Shown: positions 36,919 to 45,478 of the stretch, one piece after another
How positions within the stretch are numbered: position 1 is the first letter of the stretch
How the letters are laid out: each line of letters starts with the position of its first letter
DNA from: Thioalbus denitrificans
GTDB taxonomy: Bacteria > Pseudomonadota > Gammaproteobacteria > DSM-26407
Assembly (NCBI RefSeq): GCF_003337735.1
Contig: NZ_QPJY01000005.1
Coordinates: forward strand, 175,319 to 239,318
Length of the DNA: 64,000 nucleotides
Direction: 5' to 3'
Position numbers and translations under genes: made by a program
Notes under the pieces: model-generated
Databases searched by the model: none
The model's input: the letters and a program-made list of their open reading frames with translations, nothing else
Told to the model about the DNA's origin: nothing

Positions 36919-38003
36919 CAGTTCCGCCCCCGCCGCGCGAGGATGCAGTGGTTGAGAAAGGCCCGGTACCAGCGCTGGTGCTCGCGCAGGACCCAGGGCA
37001 CGTGGTCCACGCTCTCCAGGATGCCGAACCCGAGCCCTTCCAGCTCCCGGACCATCTGCTCGGCCGACGGCGCCTCGCGGGTGGCGCCGACCCAGGCGTC
37101 GATGGGCACGTCGTCCGAGCCCCAGGAGTAGGGCGAGGTGATGAGCAGCAGGCCGTCCGGTTCCAGGTGTTCGGCCAGGCGCCCCAGGAACGCCACCGGA
37201 TCGGGAACGACGTCCACCACGTTGAGGGCGGTGATGAGAGCGAAGCGTCCCGAGAGGGGCAGCGCGGTGGCCGAGGCCACCAGGAACTCGGTATTGGCGC
37301 GTTCCGCGGGCAGGGGCCTGAGCTCGTGGTGGCGACCGTCCAGGTAGCGGCGGTACTCGCGCTGGGGCAGCGGGTGTCCGGTCTGGATGCGGCGCGCGGC
37401 GAGGACCGGGTTGTAGGCCAGGTCGATGCCGATGACCGATGCGGCCAGGGAGCCCAGCCGCTGGGCCATGCCGCCCACGTTGGTGCCCACGTCCAGGGCC
37501 CGGGCCACGGGGCCGTCCAGGTGCCGGGCGAGCATCGTCTCCACCGTCTCGAAGACCTGGGGCTGGGAGGCGATGAAACGTCCCAGGGGGGAGCGGTCGT
37601 CGGCGCCGGCCGGGGTGGTGTCGTAGTGGGTGGAGGTGAAGATGTTGACCCAGCGGTTCTCCTCGTAATAGTTGGAGGCGAACCGGTTGCCCAGGTGCCA
37701 GTCGCGGGCCTCGAGCCAGGCGGTCATCTCCGCACCGACGCCGCCGGCCTGGGCGGCGCCGGCGATCAGGTAGTAGTAGTTGGCGCGCAGCCAGCCCTGG
37801 ACCTGGGGCAGCAGGATGGCGATGCCCGCGATGACCGGGTACTCCGCGCCGCACTCGGGGCAGCGCAGCACGCCCTCGCGCAACTCGGTCCCCGCGGCAT
37901 CGAGCTCCGGGCGCGGTGTCCGCTCCAGCCGGAGCGGGCCGCCGCAGGGACTCCCCGGCCTGGACTCAGGGCAGGTCAGGGTGGAAATCAGCTCCATTCT
38001 CAT
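36918..38003 (-). CDS. SAM-dependent methyltransferase with N-terminal zinc ribbon
   Basis: A 361-residue protein. The N-terminal 60 residues form a Trm112-like zinc ribbon (cysteines C11 and C20, then VLRCPECGAEYPV). The catalytic domain has ARALDVGTNVGGMAQRLG (motif I) and LITALNVVDVVPDP (motif IV region), followed by LEPDGLLLITSPY. AGGAG precedes the ATG. The substrate is unknown. It heads the block methyltransferase, QueC-like, QueD-like, PaaK-like. Confidence 0.8.
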   Translation of the reverse strand: MRMELISTLTCPESRPGSPCGGPLRLERTPRPELDAAGTELREGVLRCPECGAEYPVIAGIAILLPQVQGWLRANYYYLIAGAAQAGGVGAEMTAWLEARDWHLGNRFASNYYEENRWVNIFTSTHYDTTPAGADDRSPLGRFIASQPQVFETVETMLARHLDGPVARALDVGTNVGGMAQRLGSLAASVIGIDLAYNPVLAARRIQTGHPLPQREYRRYLDGRHHELRPLPAERANTEFLVASATALPLSGRFALITALNVVDVVPDPVAFLGRLAEHLEPDGLLLITSPYSWGSDDVPIDAWVGATREAPSAEQMVRELEGLGFGILESVDHVPWVLREHQRWYRAFLNHCILARRGRN

Positions 38004-38070
38004 CAGGTATTCTCCTGGACTCCGATCCGGCGCGGTCCCGGTCCCGGCCGGAACCCGGACGCGGGCGGAT

Positions 38071-38628
38071 TCACGGCGGCGGGGTGTCGAGCTCCAGGCC
38101 GGACTTGATCCTCCAGCGTCCGGTCTCCGGCTCCAGCTGGTGGCAGTAGACGCAGTAGCCGCCGTACACGGAGTGGAAGTGGTTGCCCCGCCCCGGCCGC
38201 GAGCGCTGGTACTTTAACAGATGGATGAGGCGCTTGAACTCGGGTGCGCGGTCGCTGTTCTCGGCGTGGCACTGGATGCAGACATCGGGGATGACGGCAT
38301 CGCGCAGCTTTTCATTCACGTCCGGATGGCGACCGGTGAGCTTCACGCCCGCGGGGGCGGCCTTCTGCGCGTACTCGAGCAGTTCATCGGGGACGCCCTC
38401 GCTGGCCCAGCGGGCCAGGGTCCGGGAGAGGCGGAAGTCCTTTCCCAGCCGCTTGTCGTCGAAATGGCAGTCGACGCAGCCCCGGGTGGCGGTAAAATGG
38501 TACCGCGTCACTTCCTGGCCCACCCCGGCGCCGCTGAGCAGGAGCAGCAGGACGGCGAACGCCGCGGCGGCGGGGAGGCGCGAACGGCGGGGAGGCTGGT
38601 TTTCAGGGGAATCGGAGATGGGTTTCAT
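38071..38628 (-). CDS. Exported tri-haem cytochrome c
   Basis: A 185-residue protein with a signal peptide or anchor (about residues 19-38). Three haem c sites are seen: C51-V-D-C-H55, C117-I-Q-C-H121 and C159-V-Y-C-H163. Extra histidines lie nearby for distal ligation. Its start codon overlaps the start region of the divergent nitroreductase, so the two share a very short regulatory space; no ribosome site is evident. It is probably a periplasmic electron carrier, with the exported nitroreductase next door as a plausible partner. Confidence 0.8.
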   Translation of the reverse strand: MKPISDSPENQPPRRSRLPAAAAFAVLLLLLSGAGVGQEVTRYHFTATRGCVDCHFDDKRLGKDFRLSRTLARWASEGVPDELLEYAQKAAPAGVKLTGRHPDVNEKLRDAVIPDVCIQCHAENSDRAPEFKRLIHLLKYQRSRPGRGNHFHSVYGGYCVYCHQLEPETGRWRIKSGLELDTPPP

Positions 38629-39364
38629 GCCGGATAAGCCAAACGTTTTTCCCGCCGCCGGTACGGACCGCTGGTGGTCCCCGGCGCTGCTGTTGTCGCT
38701 GTTGCTGTCCATGATGCCGCTGGCCGCGGCCGCCGGAGTCGAGGCCTGCGGCACGGAACCGCCCGCGGTGGTGGAGCTGCCGGAGCCCGCCTTCCGCGGC
38801 GCGCCCCTGGAGGAGGTCATCGCGGCGCGGCGCACGGTCAGATACTACAGCCCCGAGCCCCTCGGCCTCCAGGACCTGTCCCAGATTTTGTGGTCGGCGC
38901 AGGGCATCACCGATCCCGATCGGGGCATGCGGGCCGCGCCTTCGGCCGGCGGGACCTATCCCGTCGATCTCTACGTCCAGCCCAACAATGTCTTCGGGCT
39001 CGAGTGCGGCGTCTATCGCTACGAGCCGGTCGGCCATCGCCTGGTTCTGTACCGCGCCGGGCGCTTCCGCGACGCCATCCACGAGGCGGCCCTCGGCCAG
39101 CGCTGGGTCTACACCGCCGGCGCGGTCATCCTGTTCGTGGCCACTCCCGCCCGGGTGGCGGAGAAGTATGACGAGGCGTCGGCCCTGAAGTCCACCCTGC
39201 TGGAGGCCGGGCACATCAGCCAGAACATCTATCTCCAGGCCACCTCCCTGGGGCTCGGCGTCGGCGCCATCGGCGGCTTCTCGGCGGAGGCCATGGGCAG
39301 GCTGCTCGGCCTGGGCGAGGGACAGAAGGTCGTCTACCTCAACCTCGTCGGCAACCGCCGCTAG
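38618..39364 (+). CDS. Exported SagB/ThcOx-type nitroreductase-fold protein
   Basis: A 248-residue protein. A hydrophobic segment at about residues 22-40 (ALLLSLLLSMMPLAAAAG) looks like a signal peptide. The domain then has VIAARRTVRYYSPEPL (FMN phosphate-binding arginines), LSQILWSAQGIT, RAAPSAGGTYPVDLYV, LLEAGHISQNIYLQATSLGLG and a terminal YLNLVGNR, typical of the SagB/ThcOx oxidase branch. Those enzymes are cytoplasmic in peptide-modification clusters, so an exported form beside a cytochrome is notable. An alternative ATG lies at 38627. Its stop interlocks with that of bioA (CTAG). Confidence 0.8.
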   Translation: MGFMPDKPNVFPAAGTDRWWSPALLLSLLLSMMPLAAAAGVEACGTEPPAVVELPEPAFRGAPLEEVIAARRTVRYYSPEPLGLQDLSQILWSAQGITDPDRGMRAAPSAGGTYPVDLYVQPNNVFGLECGVYRYEPVGHRLVLYRAGRFRDAIHEAALGQRWVYTAGAVILFVATPARVAEKYDEASALKSTLLEAGHISQNIYLQATSLGLGVGAIGGFSAEAMGRLLGLGEGQKVVYLNLVGNRR

Positions 39365-40725
39365 CCGACTCGGCCTCCGCCCCCCGTGGCGATGTCGATT
39401 CCCTCCGCCGCCACTTCGGCGAGGAAATCGATCTGCTCCTCCGTGATCACGTAGGGCGGCATCATGTAGACCACGCTGCCCAGCGGGCGCAGCAGGGCGC
39501 CGCGGGACAGCGCGTGGCGGTAGACCCTGAGGCCGCGCCGCTCCTGCCAGGGGTAGGGGGCGCGGGTCGTCTTGTCGCGCACCATCTCCATGGCCAGGAT
39601 CATGCCGGTCTGGCGCACGTCGGCCACGTGGGGGTGGTCGGCCAGGTGGGCGGTGGCGGCGGTCATGCGCGCGGCCAGGGTGCGGTTGCGCTCCAGCACC
39701 GGTTCCGAGTCGAAGATGTCGAGGGTGGCCAGCGCGGCGGCGCAGCCGAGGGGGTTGCCGGTGAAGCTGTGGGAGTGGAGGAAGGCGGTCATCCGCTCGT
39801 AGTCGTCGTAGAAGGCCTGGTAGACCTCGCCGGTGGTCAGGGTGGCCGCCAGGGGCAGATAGCCGGCGGTGAGCCCCTTGGACAGGCACATGAAATCGGG
39901 GCTGATGCCCGCCTGCTCGCAGGCGAACAGCGTCCCCGTGCGCCCGAAGCCCACGGCGATCTCGTCGGCGATGAGATGCACTCCGTGCCGGTCGCAGGCC
40001 TCCCGCAGCAGGGTGAGGTAGACCGGGTCGTACATGCGCATGGAGCCGGCGCACTGCACCAGGGGCTCCACGATCACCGCGCAGGTCTCGTGGGCGTGGC
40101 GCTCCAGCGCCTCCTCCATGTGGACGAACATGCGCCGGGCCACCTCGGCGCAGCTCTCGCCCGGCTCGCGGTCGAAGCAGTCGGGGGCGGGGACCGTGAA
40201 GGGTTTCAGCAGCAGCGGCTCGTAGGTCTCCTTGTAGAGGGAGACATCCCCCACCGCCAGCGCCCCCAGGGTCTCGCCGTGGTAGCTGTTGGAGAGGTTG
40301 ATGAAGCGGGTCTTCTCCGGCCGGCCCGAGTTGCGCCAGTAGTGGTAGCTCATCTTCAGCGCCACCTCGATGGCCGATGAGCCGTTGTCGGCGTAGAAGC
40401 AGTGGTCGAGCCCGGCGGGGGTGATCTGCACCAGCCGCTCGGAGAGACGCACCACCGGCTCGTGGGTGAAGCCGGCCAGGATGACGTGCTCCAGCTGTCC
40501 GATCTGCTCGGCGACCGCGGCGTTGATGCGCGGGTTGGCGTGGCCGAAGAGGTTCACCCACCAGGAGCTCACCGCGTCCAGGTAGCGGTTGCCCTCGAAA
40601 TCCTCCAGCCACACCCCCTCGCCGCGGCGGACGGGAATCAGCGGCAGCGTCTCGTGGTCCTTCATCTGCGTGCAGGGATGCCACACCACCCGCAGATCCC
40701 GCTCGACGATGTTTCGGTTTTTCAT
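39361..40725 (-). CDS. bioA: Adenosylmethionine-8-amino-7-oxononanoate aminotransferase
   Basis: A 454-residue fold-type I PLP enzyme that makes 7,8-diaminopelargonate in biotin synthesis using SAM as amino donor. VWHPCTQMKDHE at the N-terminus is characteristic of BioA. SSWWVNLFGHANP, NSYHGETLGAL, LIADEIAVGFGRTG and the PLP lysine in MCLSKGLTAGYLPL are all seen. No other bio genes are in the window. It lies downstream of the metF repeat region on the same strand. Confidence 0.95.
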   Translation of the reverse strand: MKNRNIVERDLRVVWHPCTQMKDHETLPLIPVRRGEGVWLEDFEGNRYLDAVSSWWVNLFGHANPRINAAVAEQIGQLEHVILAGFTHEPVVRLSERLVQITPAGLDHCFYADNGSSAIEVALKMSYHYWRNSGRPEKTRFINLSNSYHGETLGALAVGDVSLYKETYEPLLLKPFTVPAPDCFDREPGESCAEVARRMFVHMEEALERHAHETCAVIVEPLVQCAGSMRMYDPVYLTLLREACDRHGVHLIADEIAVGFGRTGTLFACEQAGISPDFMCLSKGLTAGYLPLAATLTTGEVYQAFYDDYERMTAFLHSHSFTGNPLGCAAALATLDIFDSEPVLERNRTLAARMTAATAHLADHPHVADVRQTGMILAMEMVRDKTTRAPYPWQERRGLRVYRHALSRGALLRPLGSVVYMMPPYVITEEQIDFLAEVAAEGIDIATGGGGRVG

Positions 40726-40747
40726 TGGTCACCAAAGAGTCAAAAGA

Positions 40748-40887
40748 TTTCACCACGAAGACACGAAGGGCACGAAGTGAAGAACGAGACAGGGCTGTTG
40801 GGTTGTCGTCTGCACCTGACAGCGAGGTAACACTCTACCTCGCAGAACCCCTAGAAATCTTCGTGCTCTTCGTGTCTTCGTGGTGAA
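40748..40887. repeat. Inverted pair of CACGAAG-type phased repeats
   Basis: The left arm 40748-40777 (TTTCACCACGAAGACACGAA onward) and the right arm 40859-40887 are near reverse complements. Inside, GCGAGGTA (40822-40829) and TACCTCGC (40836-40843) make a perfect hairpin. It lies between bioA and metF and shares its outer arms with the repeat at 12124-12347. Confidence 0.85.
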
Positions 40888-40898
40888 CGGTTTTTCAT

Positions 40899-41765
40899 TC
40901 ATTCACTCCCCGGAAGCCCCAGGTTGCGCCACAGGGCCAGCGTCGGCTCGGCGCGGTTCATGGTGTAGAAGTGCAGGCCCGGGGCGCCGCCGGCGAGCAG
41001 CTTCTCGCACAGCCTTGTGACCACCTCCTCGCCGAAGGCGACGATGGCGTCGCGGTCGTCGCCGAAGGACTCCAGGCGCTTGCGGATCCAGCGCGGGATC
41101 TCGGCGCCGCAGGCGTCGGAGAAGCGCGCCAGCTGGCTGTAGTTGGTGATGGGCATGATGCCCGGCACCACCGGCGCCTCCACGCCCAGGGCGCGCACGT
41201 CCTCCAGGAAGCGGAAGTAGGCGTCGGGGTTGTAGAAGTACTGGGTGATGGCCGCGTCGGCGCCGGCCTTCACCTTGCGGGCGAAGTTCTCCAGGTCCGC
41301 ACGGGCGCTGGCCGCCTGGGGATGGAACTCGGGGTAGGCGGCCACCTCGATGTGGAACCAGTCGCCGGTCTCTTCGCGGATGAAGGCCACCAGCTCGTTG
41401 GCGTAGCGGAACTCGCCGGCCCCGCGGCTGCCCGAGGGCAGGTCGCCGCGCAGGGCGACGATGCGGCGGATGCCGTGGCTGCGGTAGGTCGTGAGCAGCT
41501 CGCGGACGAAGCCCCGGTCGGTGCCGATGCAGGAGAGGTGGGGGGCGGCGTCGTTGCCGGCCGCCTGGATCTCCAGCACCGCCTCCAGGGTGCCCGCCTG
41601 GGTGCTGCCGCCGGCGCCAAAGGTGACCGAGAAGTAGGCGGGGTCCAGCCGCGCGAGCCGCTCGCGCACCCCCCGCAGCTTCTCCCTGCCCTCGTCGGTC
41701 TTGGGCGGAAAGAACTCGAAGCTGAAGGTGGGTGAGGGGTAAGGCGTGAGGGGTGAGGTGGTCAT
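40899..41765 (-). CDS. metF: Methylenetetrahydrofolate reductase
   Basis: A 288-residue flavoprotein that makes 5-methyl-THF for methionine synthesis. FSFEFFPPKTDEGREKL, FSVTFGAGGST, HLSCIGTD, IVALRGDLP and ITQYFYNPDAYFRFL are intact. The first dozen codons (MTTSPLTPYPSPT) are encoded by a GTGAGG-type repeat, so the native N-terminus has been replaced or extended by repeat DNA. The ATG shares a base with the stop of the upstream four-helix-bundle gene. Confidence 0.95.
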   Translation of the reverse strand: MTTSPLTPYPSPTFSFEFFPPKTDEGREKLRGVRERLARLDPAYFSVTFGAGGSTQAGTLEAVLEIQAAGNDAAPHLSCIGTDRGFVRELLTTYRSHGIRRIVALRGDLPSGSRGAGEFRYANELVAFIREETGDWFHIEVAAYPEFHPQAASARADLENFARKVKAGADAAITQYFYNPDAYFRFLEDVRALGVEAPVVPGIMPITNYSQLARFSDACGAEIPRWIRKRLESFGDDRDAIVAFGEEVVTRLCEKLLAGGAPGLHFYTMNRAEPTLALWRNLGLPGSE

Positions 41766-42149
41766 CAGTTCTTGTCTCGCAGGGAGTTGATCAGGCCGCC
41801 CAGGAGGCCGAACAGCTCGTCGAGCTGCGCGGACAGGTCTTCATTCTCTGAGATAAAGCCTAGATCATGGGCAATCAGCAGTTGAGTCTCCAGCTCGCTG
41901 AGGGAGCCGCGGGCCATCCCGGCAAAGTGCAGGAACTCTTTCCGGGTCAGGCGGGCGGCTCCCTCGGCGATATTGGAGGGGACGGAGACGGCAGCGCGGC
42001 GTAGTTGTGATGTCAGGCCGAACTGCTCGGAGGCGGGAAACGAGGCGGTGAGCCGGTAGACATCGCCGACCAGAGCCATGGCGGACCGCCACGCCCGGAG
42101 GTCGTGATGTTTACGCCTCACCCTTCACCCCTTTCGCCTCACCCCTCAC
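41732..42149. mobile_element. Cassette: IVP-type gene bounded by inverted GTGAGG repeats
   Basis: The left boundary 41732-41758 is built of GTGAGGGGTAAGGCGTGAGG-type units. The right boundary 42117-42149 is the complementary form (CCTCACCC...CCTCAC). Between them lies only the four-helix-bundle gene. The right arm abuts the ahcY stop and the left arm makes up the metF start, so the unit separates two methyl-cycle genes without an extra gap. Confidence 0.6.
41765..42121 (-). CDS. Four-helix-bundle protein (23S rRNA IVP / Avd-like family)
   Basis: A 118-residue all-helical protein of the S23/IVP family: HHDLRAWRSAMALVGDVYRL, FGLTSQLRRAAVSVPSNIAEG, and a C-terminal pair of helices with SLSELETQLLIAHDLGF. 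Relatives lie inside 23S rRNA intervening sequences or act as Avd in diversity-generating retroelements; free-standing ones have no known role. The start is a GTG (42121) inside the flanking GTGAGG repeat, as no ATG lies at the domain start. No reverse transcriptase or rRNA is near. Confidence 0.85.
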   Translation of the reverse strand: MRRKHHDLRAWRSAMALVGDVYRLTASFPASEQFGLTSQLRRAAVSVPSNIAEGAARLTRKEFLHFAGMARGSLSELETQLLIAHDLGFISENEDLSAQLDELFGLLGGLINSLRDKN

Positions 42150-43565
<1,416 letters not shown>

Positions 43566-43589
43566 AGTTCTCACTCTCCCGGAGTCTGA

Positions 43590-43672
43590 AAGTGAGCGCC
43601 GTTGCGTCGTGGAAACCGCAGCCCTGCCGAGCCTGACGGGCCGGACGGCCCGCTGCAGCGCCCCTCGGCGGG
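43590..43672 (-). ncRNA. S-adenosylhomocysteine (SAH) riboswitch
   Basis: Read on the minus strand, the leader has CCGAGGGGCGCTGC, a GC-rich arm, then GTCAGGCTCGG. A variable segment follows, then GCAACGGCGCTCAC, ending 25 bp before ahcY. CCGAGG pairs with the CTCGG of the middle block, and the GCGC segment pairs with the 3' GGCGCT block as a pseudoknot. This is the order and spelling of the SAH riboswitch known upstream of ahcY in many proteobacteria. Confidence 0.87.
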
Positions 43673-43704
43673 GGGGATGTGAAGCCTGGTGCTTCAGTTG
43701 GTTC

Positions 43705-43826
43705 GTAGGATGGGCAAAGCGCAGCGTGCCCATCAGCGCGCCTCTGGTGATGGGCACGTCGCTACGCTCCTTTGCCCATCCTACTCTTCGTGTCTTTGCG
43801 TCTTTGCGTCTTTGCGCCTTGGCGTT
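43705..43826. repeat. 80-bp GTAGGATGGGCAAAG palindrome plus TTTGCGTC tandem
   Basis: GTAGGATGGGCAAAGCG...GTGCCCATCA (43705-43732) is mirrored by TGATGGGCAC...CTTTGCCCATCCTAC (43748-43784). It is followed by phased units of the form TCTTTGCG (43785-43826), a relative of the CACGAAG family. It lies between metK and the SAH riboswitch. Confidence 0.85.
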
Positions 43827-43839
43827 GAAGCCTTTTCTC

Positions 43840-45000
43840 CTAAATCCCGGCCGCCTCGCGCAGCATCTCGGCCTTGTCGGTGCGCTCCCAGGTGTACGCC
43901 TCCTCCTCGCGGCCGAAGTGGCCGTAGGCGGCGGTGCTGCGGTAGATGGGCCGGATCAGATCCAGCATCTTGACGATGCCGTAGGGGCGCAGGTCGAAGT
44001 GCTCGCGCACCAGCGCCACCAGCCTCTCCTCGGGCAGCCTGCCGGTGCCGAAGGTGTCGATGCTGATGGAGGTGGGCTCGGCCACGCCGATGGCGTAGGA
44101 GACCTGGATCTCGCAGCGCTCGGCCAGCCCCGCGGCGACGATGTTCTTCGCCACGTAGCGGCCGGCGTAGGCTGCCGAGCGGTCCACCTTGGAGGGGTCC
44201 TTGCCGGAGAAGGCGCCGCCGCCGTGGCGGGCCATGCCGCCGTAGGTGTCGACGATGATCTTGCGCCCCGTCAGGCCACAGTCGCCCACCGGGCCGCCGA
44301 TGATGAACTGGCCGGTGGGATTGATGTGGTACTTGGTGTTCCTGTCCAGCCACTCCTCGGGCAGGGTGGGGAGGATGATGTTCTCCATCACCGCCTCGCG
44401 GATGTCCTTCTGGGAGACGTCCGGGTCGTGCTGGGTGGAGAGCACCACCGCCTCGATGCCGGCCGGACGGCCGTCCTCGTAGCGGAAGGTCACCTGGCTC
44501 TTGGCGTCGGGGCGCAGCCACTGCAGCACGCCGTGCTTGCGCATCTCCGCCTGGCGCTGGACCAGCCGGTGGGCGTAGGTGATGGGCGCGGGCATCAGCA
44601 CGTCGGTCTCGTTGGTGGCGTAGCCGAACATCAGCCCCTGGTCGCCGGCGCCCTGCTCCTCGGGGCTGGTGCGGTCCACGCCCATGGCGATGTCGCCGGA
44701 CTGCTTGCCGATGAGGGACATCACCGCGCAGGTGTGGCCGTCGAAGCCCACATCCGAGCTGGTGTAGCCGATATCGCAGATGACGCCGCGAACCACCTCG
44801 TCGAGGTCGACCCAGGCGGAGGTGGTGATCTCGCCGGCGACAATCACCCCCCCGGTCTTGATGAGGGTTTCGCAGGCCACGCGGGCGCGCTTGTCCCGCT
44901 CGAGGAGCGCGTCGAGCACTGCATCGGAGATCTGGTCGGCGATCTTGTCGGGATGGCCTTCCGAGACCGACTCGGAGGTAAAGAGGTAGTTCTTGAGCAT
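43840..45000 (-). CDS. metK: S-adenosylmethionine synthetase
   Basis: A 386-residue enzyme that makes SAM from methionine and ATP. The N-terminus [20 protein letters not shown] carries the ATP-binding His and Asp. [15 protein letters not shown], the phosphate loop [19 protein letters not shown] and [13 protein letters not shown] are all present. Begins the methyl-cycle run metK, ahcY, metF on the minus strand. GGAGG lies about 11 bases before the ATG. Confidence 0.97.
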   Translation of the reverse strand: MLKNYLFTSESVSEGHPDKIADQISDAVLDALLERDKRARVACETLIKTGGVIVAGEITTSAWVDLDEVVRGVICDIGYTSSDVGFDGHTCAVMSLIGKQSGDIAMGVDRTSPEEQGAGDQGLMFGYATNETDVLMPAPITYAHRLVQRQAEMRKHGVLQWLRPDAKSQVTFRYEDGRPAGIEAVVLSTQHDPDVSQKDIREAVMENIILPTLPEEWLDRNTKYHINPTGQFIIGGPVGDCGLTGRKIIVDTYGGMARHGGGAFSGKDPSKVDRSAAYAGRYVAKNIVAAGLAERCEIQVSYAIGVAEPTSISIDTFGTGRLPEERLVALVREHFDLRPYGIVKMLDLIRPIYRSTAAYGHFGREEEAYTWERTDKAEMLREAAGI

Positions 45001-45478
45001 GGAACCCGGTTGCCTCCAGGCATTGCATGTGGCCCCGGTAGCGTCCCGGGGGTGGCCGCGAACGGCGGCGGGAGCGCCGCCGAGTGTCAAAGTGTCGGAT
45101 TTTAGCCCGATGGGCCGCGTATTTCATCCATGGGATATGGGCGGCCATCAGCCGGGGGGGTGAAAGCCATAAAGACGTTTGATTGCCGATGGCGGTAGCG
45201 TAGTGGAGAATAACGAGCTACTTATGGAGCCGGTCTGTGGCGGGGTTACGCAGGCACGGTCATGGGGTGGGGAAGAATCACGGACGCCGCGCCAGTCAAA
45301 TTATAGCCATTCGCGCGGCTGTTGCAATGCAACAATCCGGTCGGGCCATGAACAGCGTCCGACGACCGCATCGGATCCTCGACGCGACCACCGTCCGGTC
45401 CTGTTAACATGCCGGCCACGGTGCGGTCCCCCGCTCCCCGAATTCAGTTCGAGACTTGAGACTACAAGGAGGCCATAG
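45001..45478. promoter_or_regulatory. Divergent metK/tkt region: promoter, hairpins, palindrome
   Basis: No gene is supported in these 478 bp. For metK (minus strand) a sigma-70-like pair ATGAAA, 17 bp, TAAAAT lies at 45099-45127. Its leader contains two GC hairpins, CGGCGGCG/CGCCGCCG (45063-45082) and CCCCGG/CCGGGG near 45035-45055. For tkt a perfect 15-bp palindrome TGTTGCAATGCAACA lies at 45320-45334, about 145 bp before the start. AAGGAGG precedes the tkt ATG. Confidence 0.45.
45320..45334. promoter_or_regulatory. Perfect palindrome TGTTGCAATGCAACA
   Basis: A 15-bp operator-like palindrome upstream of tkt. The same half-sites, TGTTGC and GCAACA with a longer spacer, occur upstream of the outer-membrane protein at 30473-30490. 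The regulator is unknown. Confidence 0.45.

Noticed and set aside
41765..42121. Avd-like protein as a sign of a diversity-generating retroelement
   Set aside because: No reverse transcriptase, template repeat or variable repeat is present nearby; the protein fits the general IVP family.
45001..45098. SAM riboswitch before metK
   Set aside because: The conserved cores of SAM-I, SAM-II or SAM-IV that I know are not visible; only GC hairpins are seen.
45179..45478. Small open frame of 99 codons before tkt
   Set aside because: No ribosome site, no recognisable protein features, and it overlaps the probable control region.
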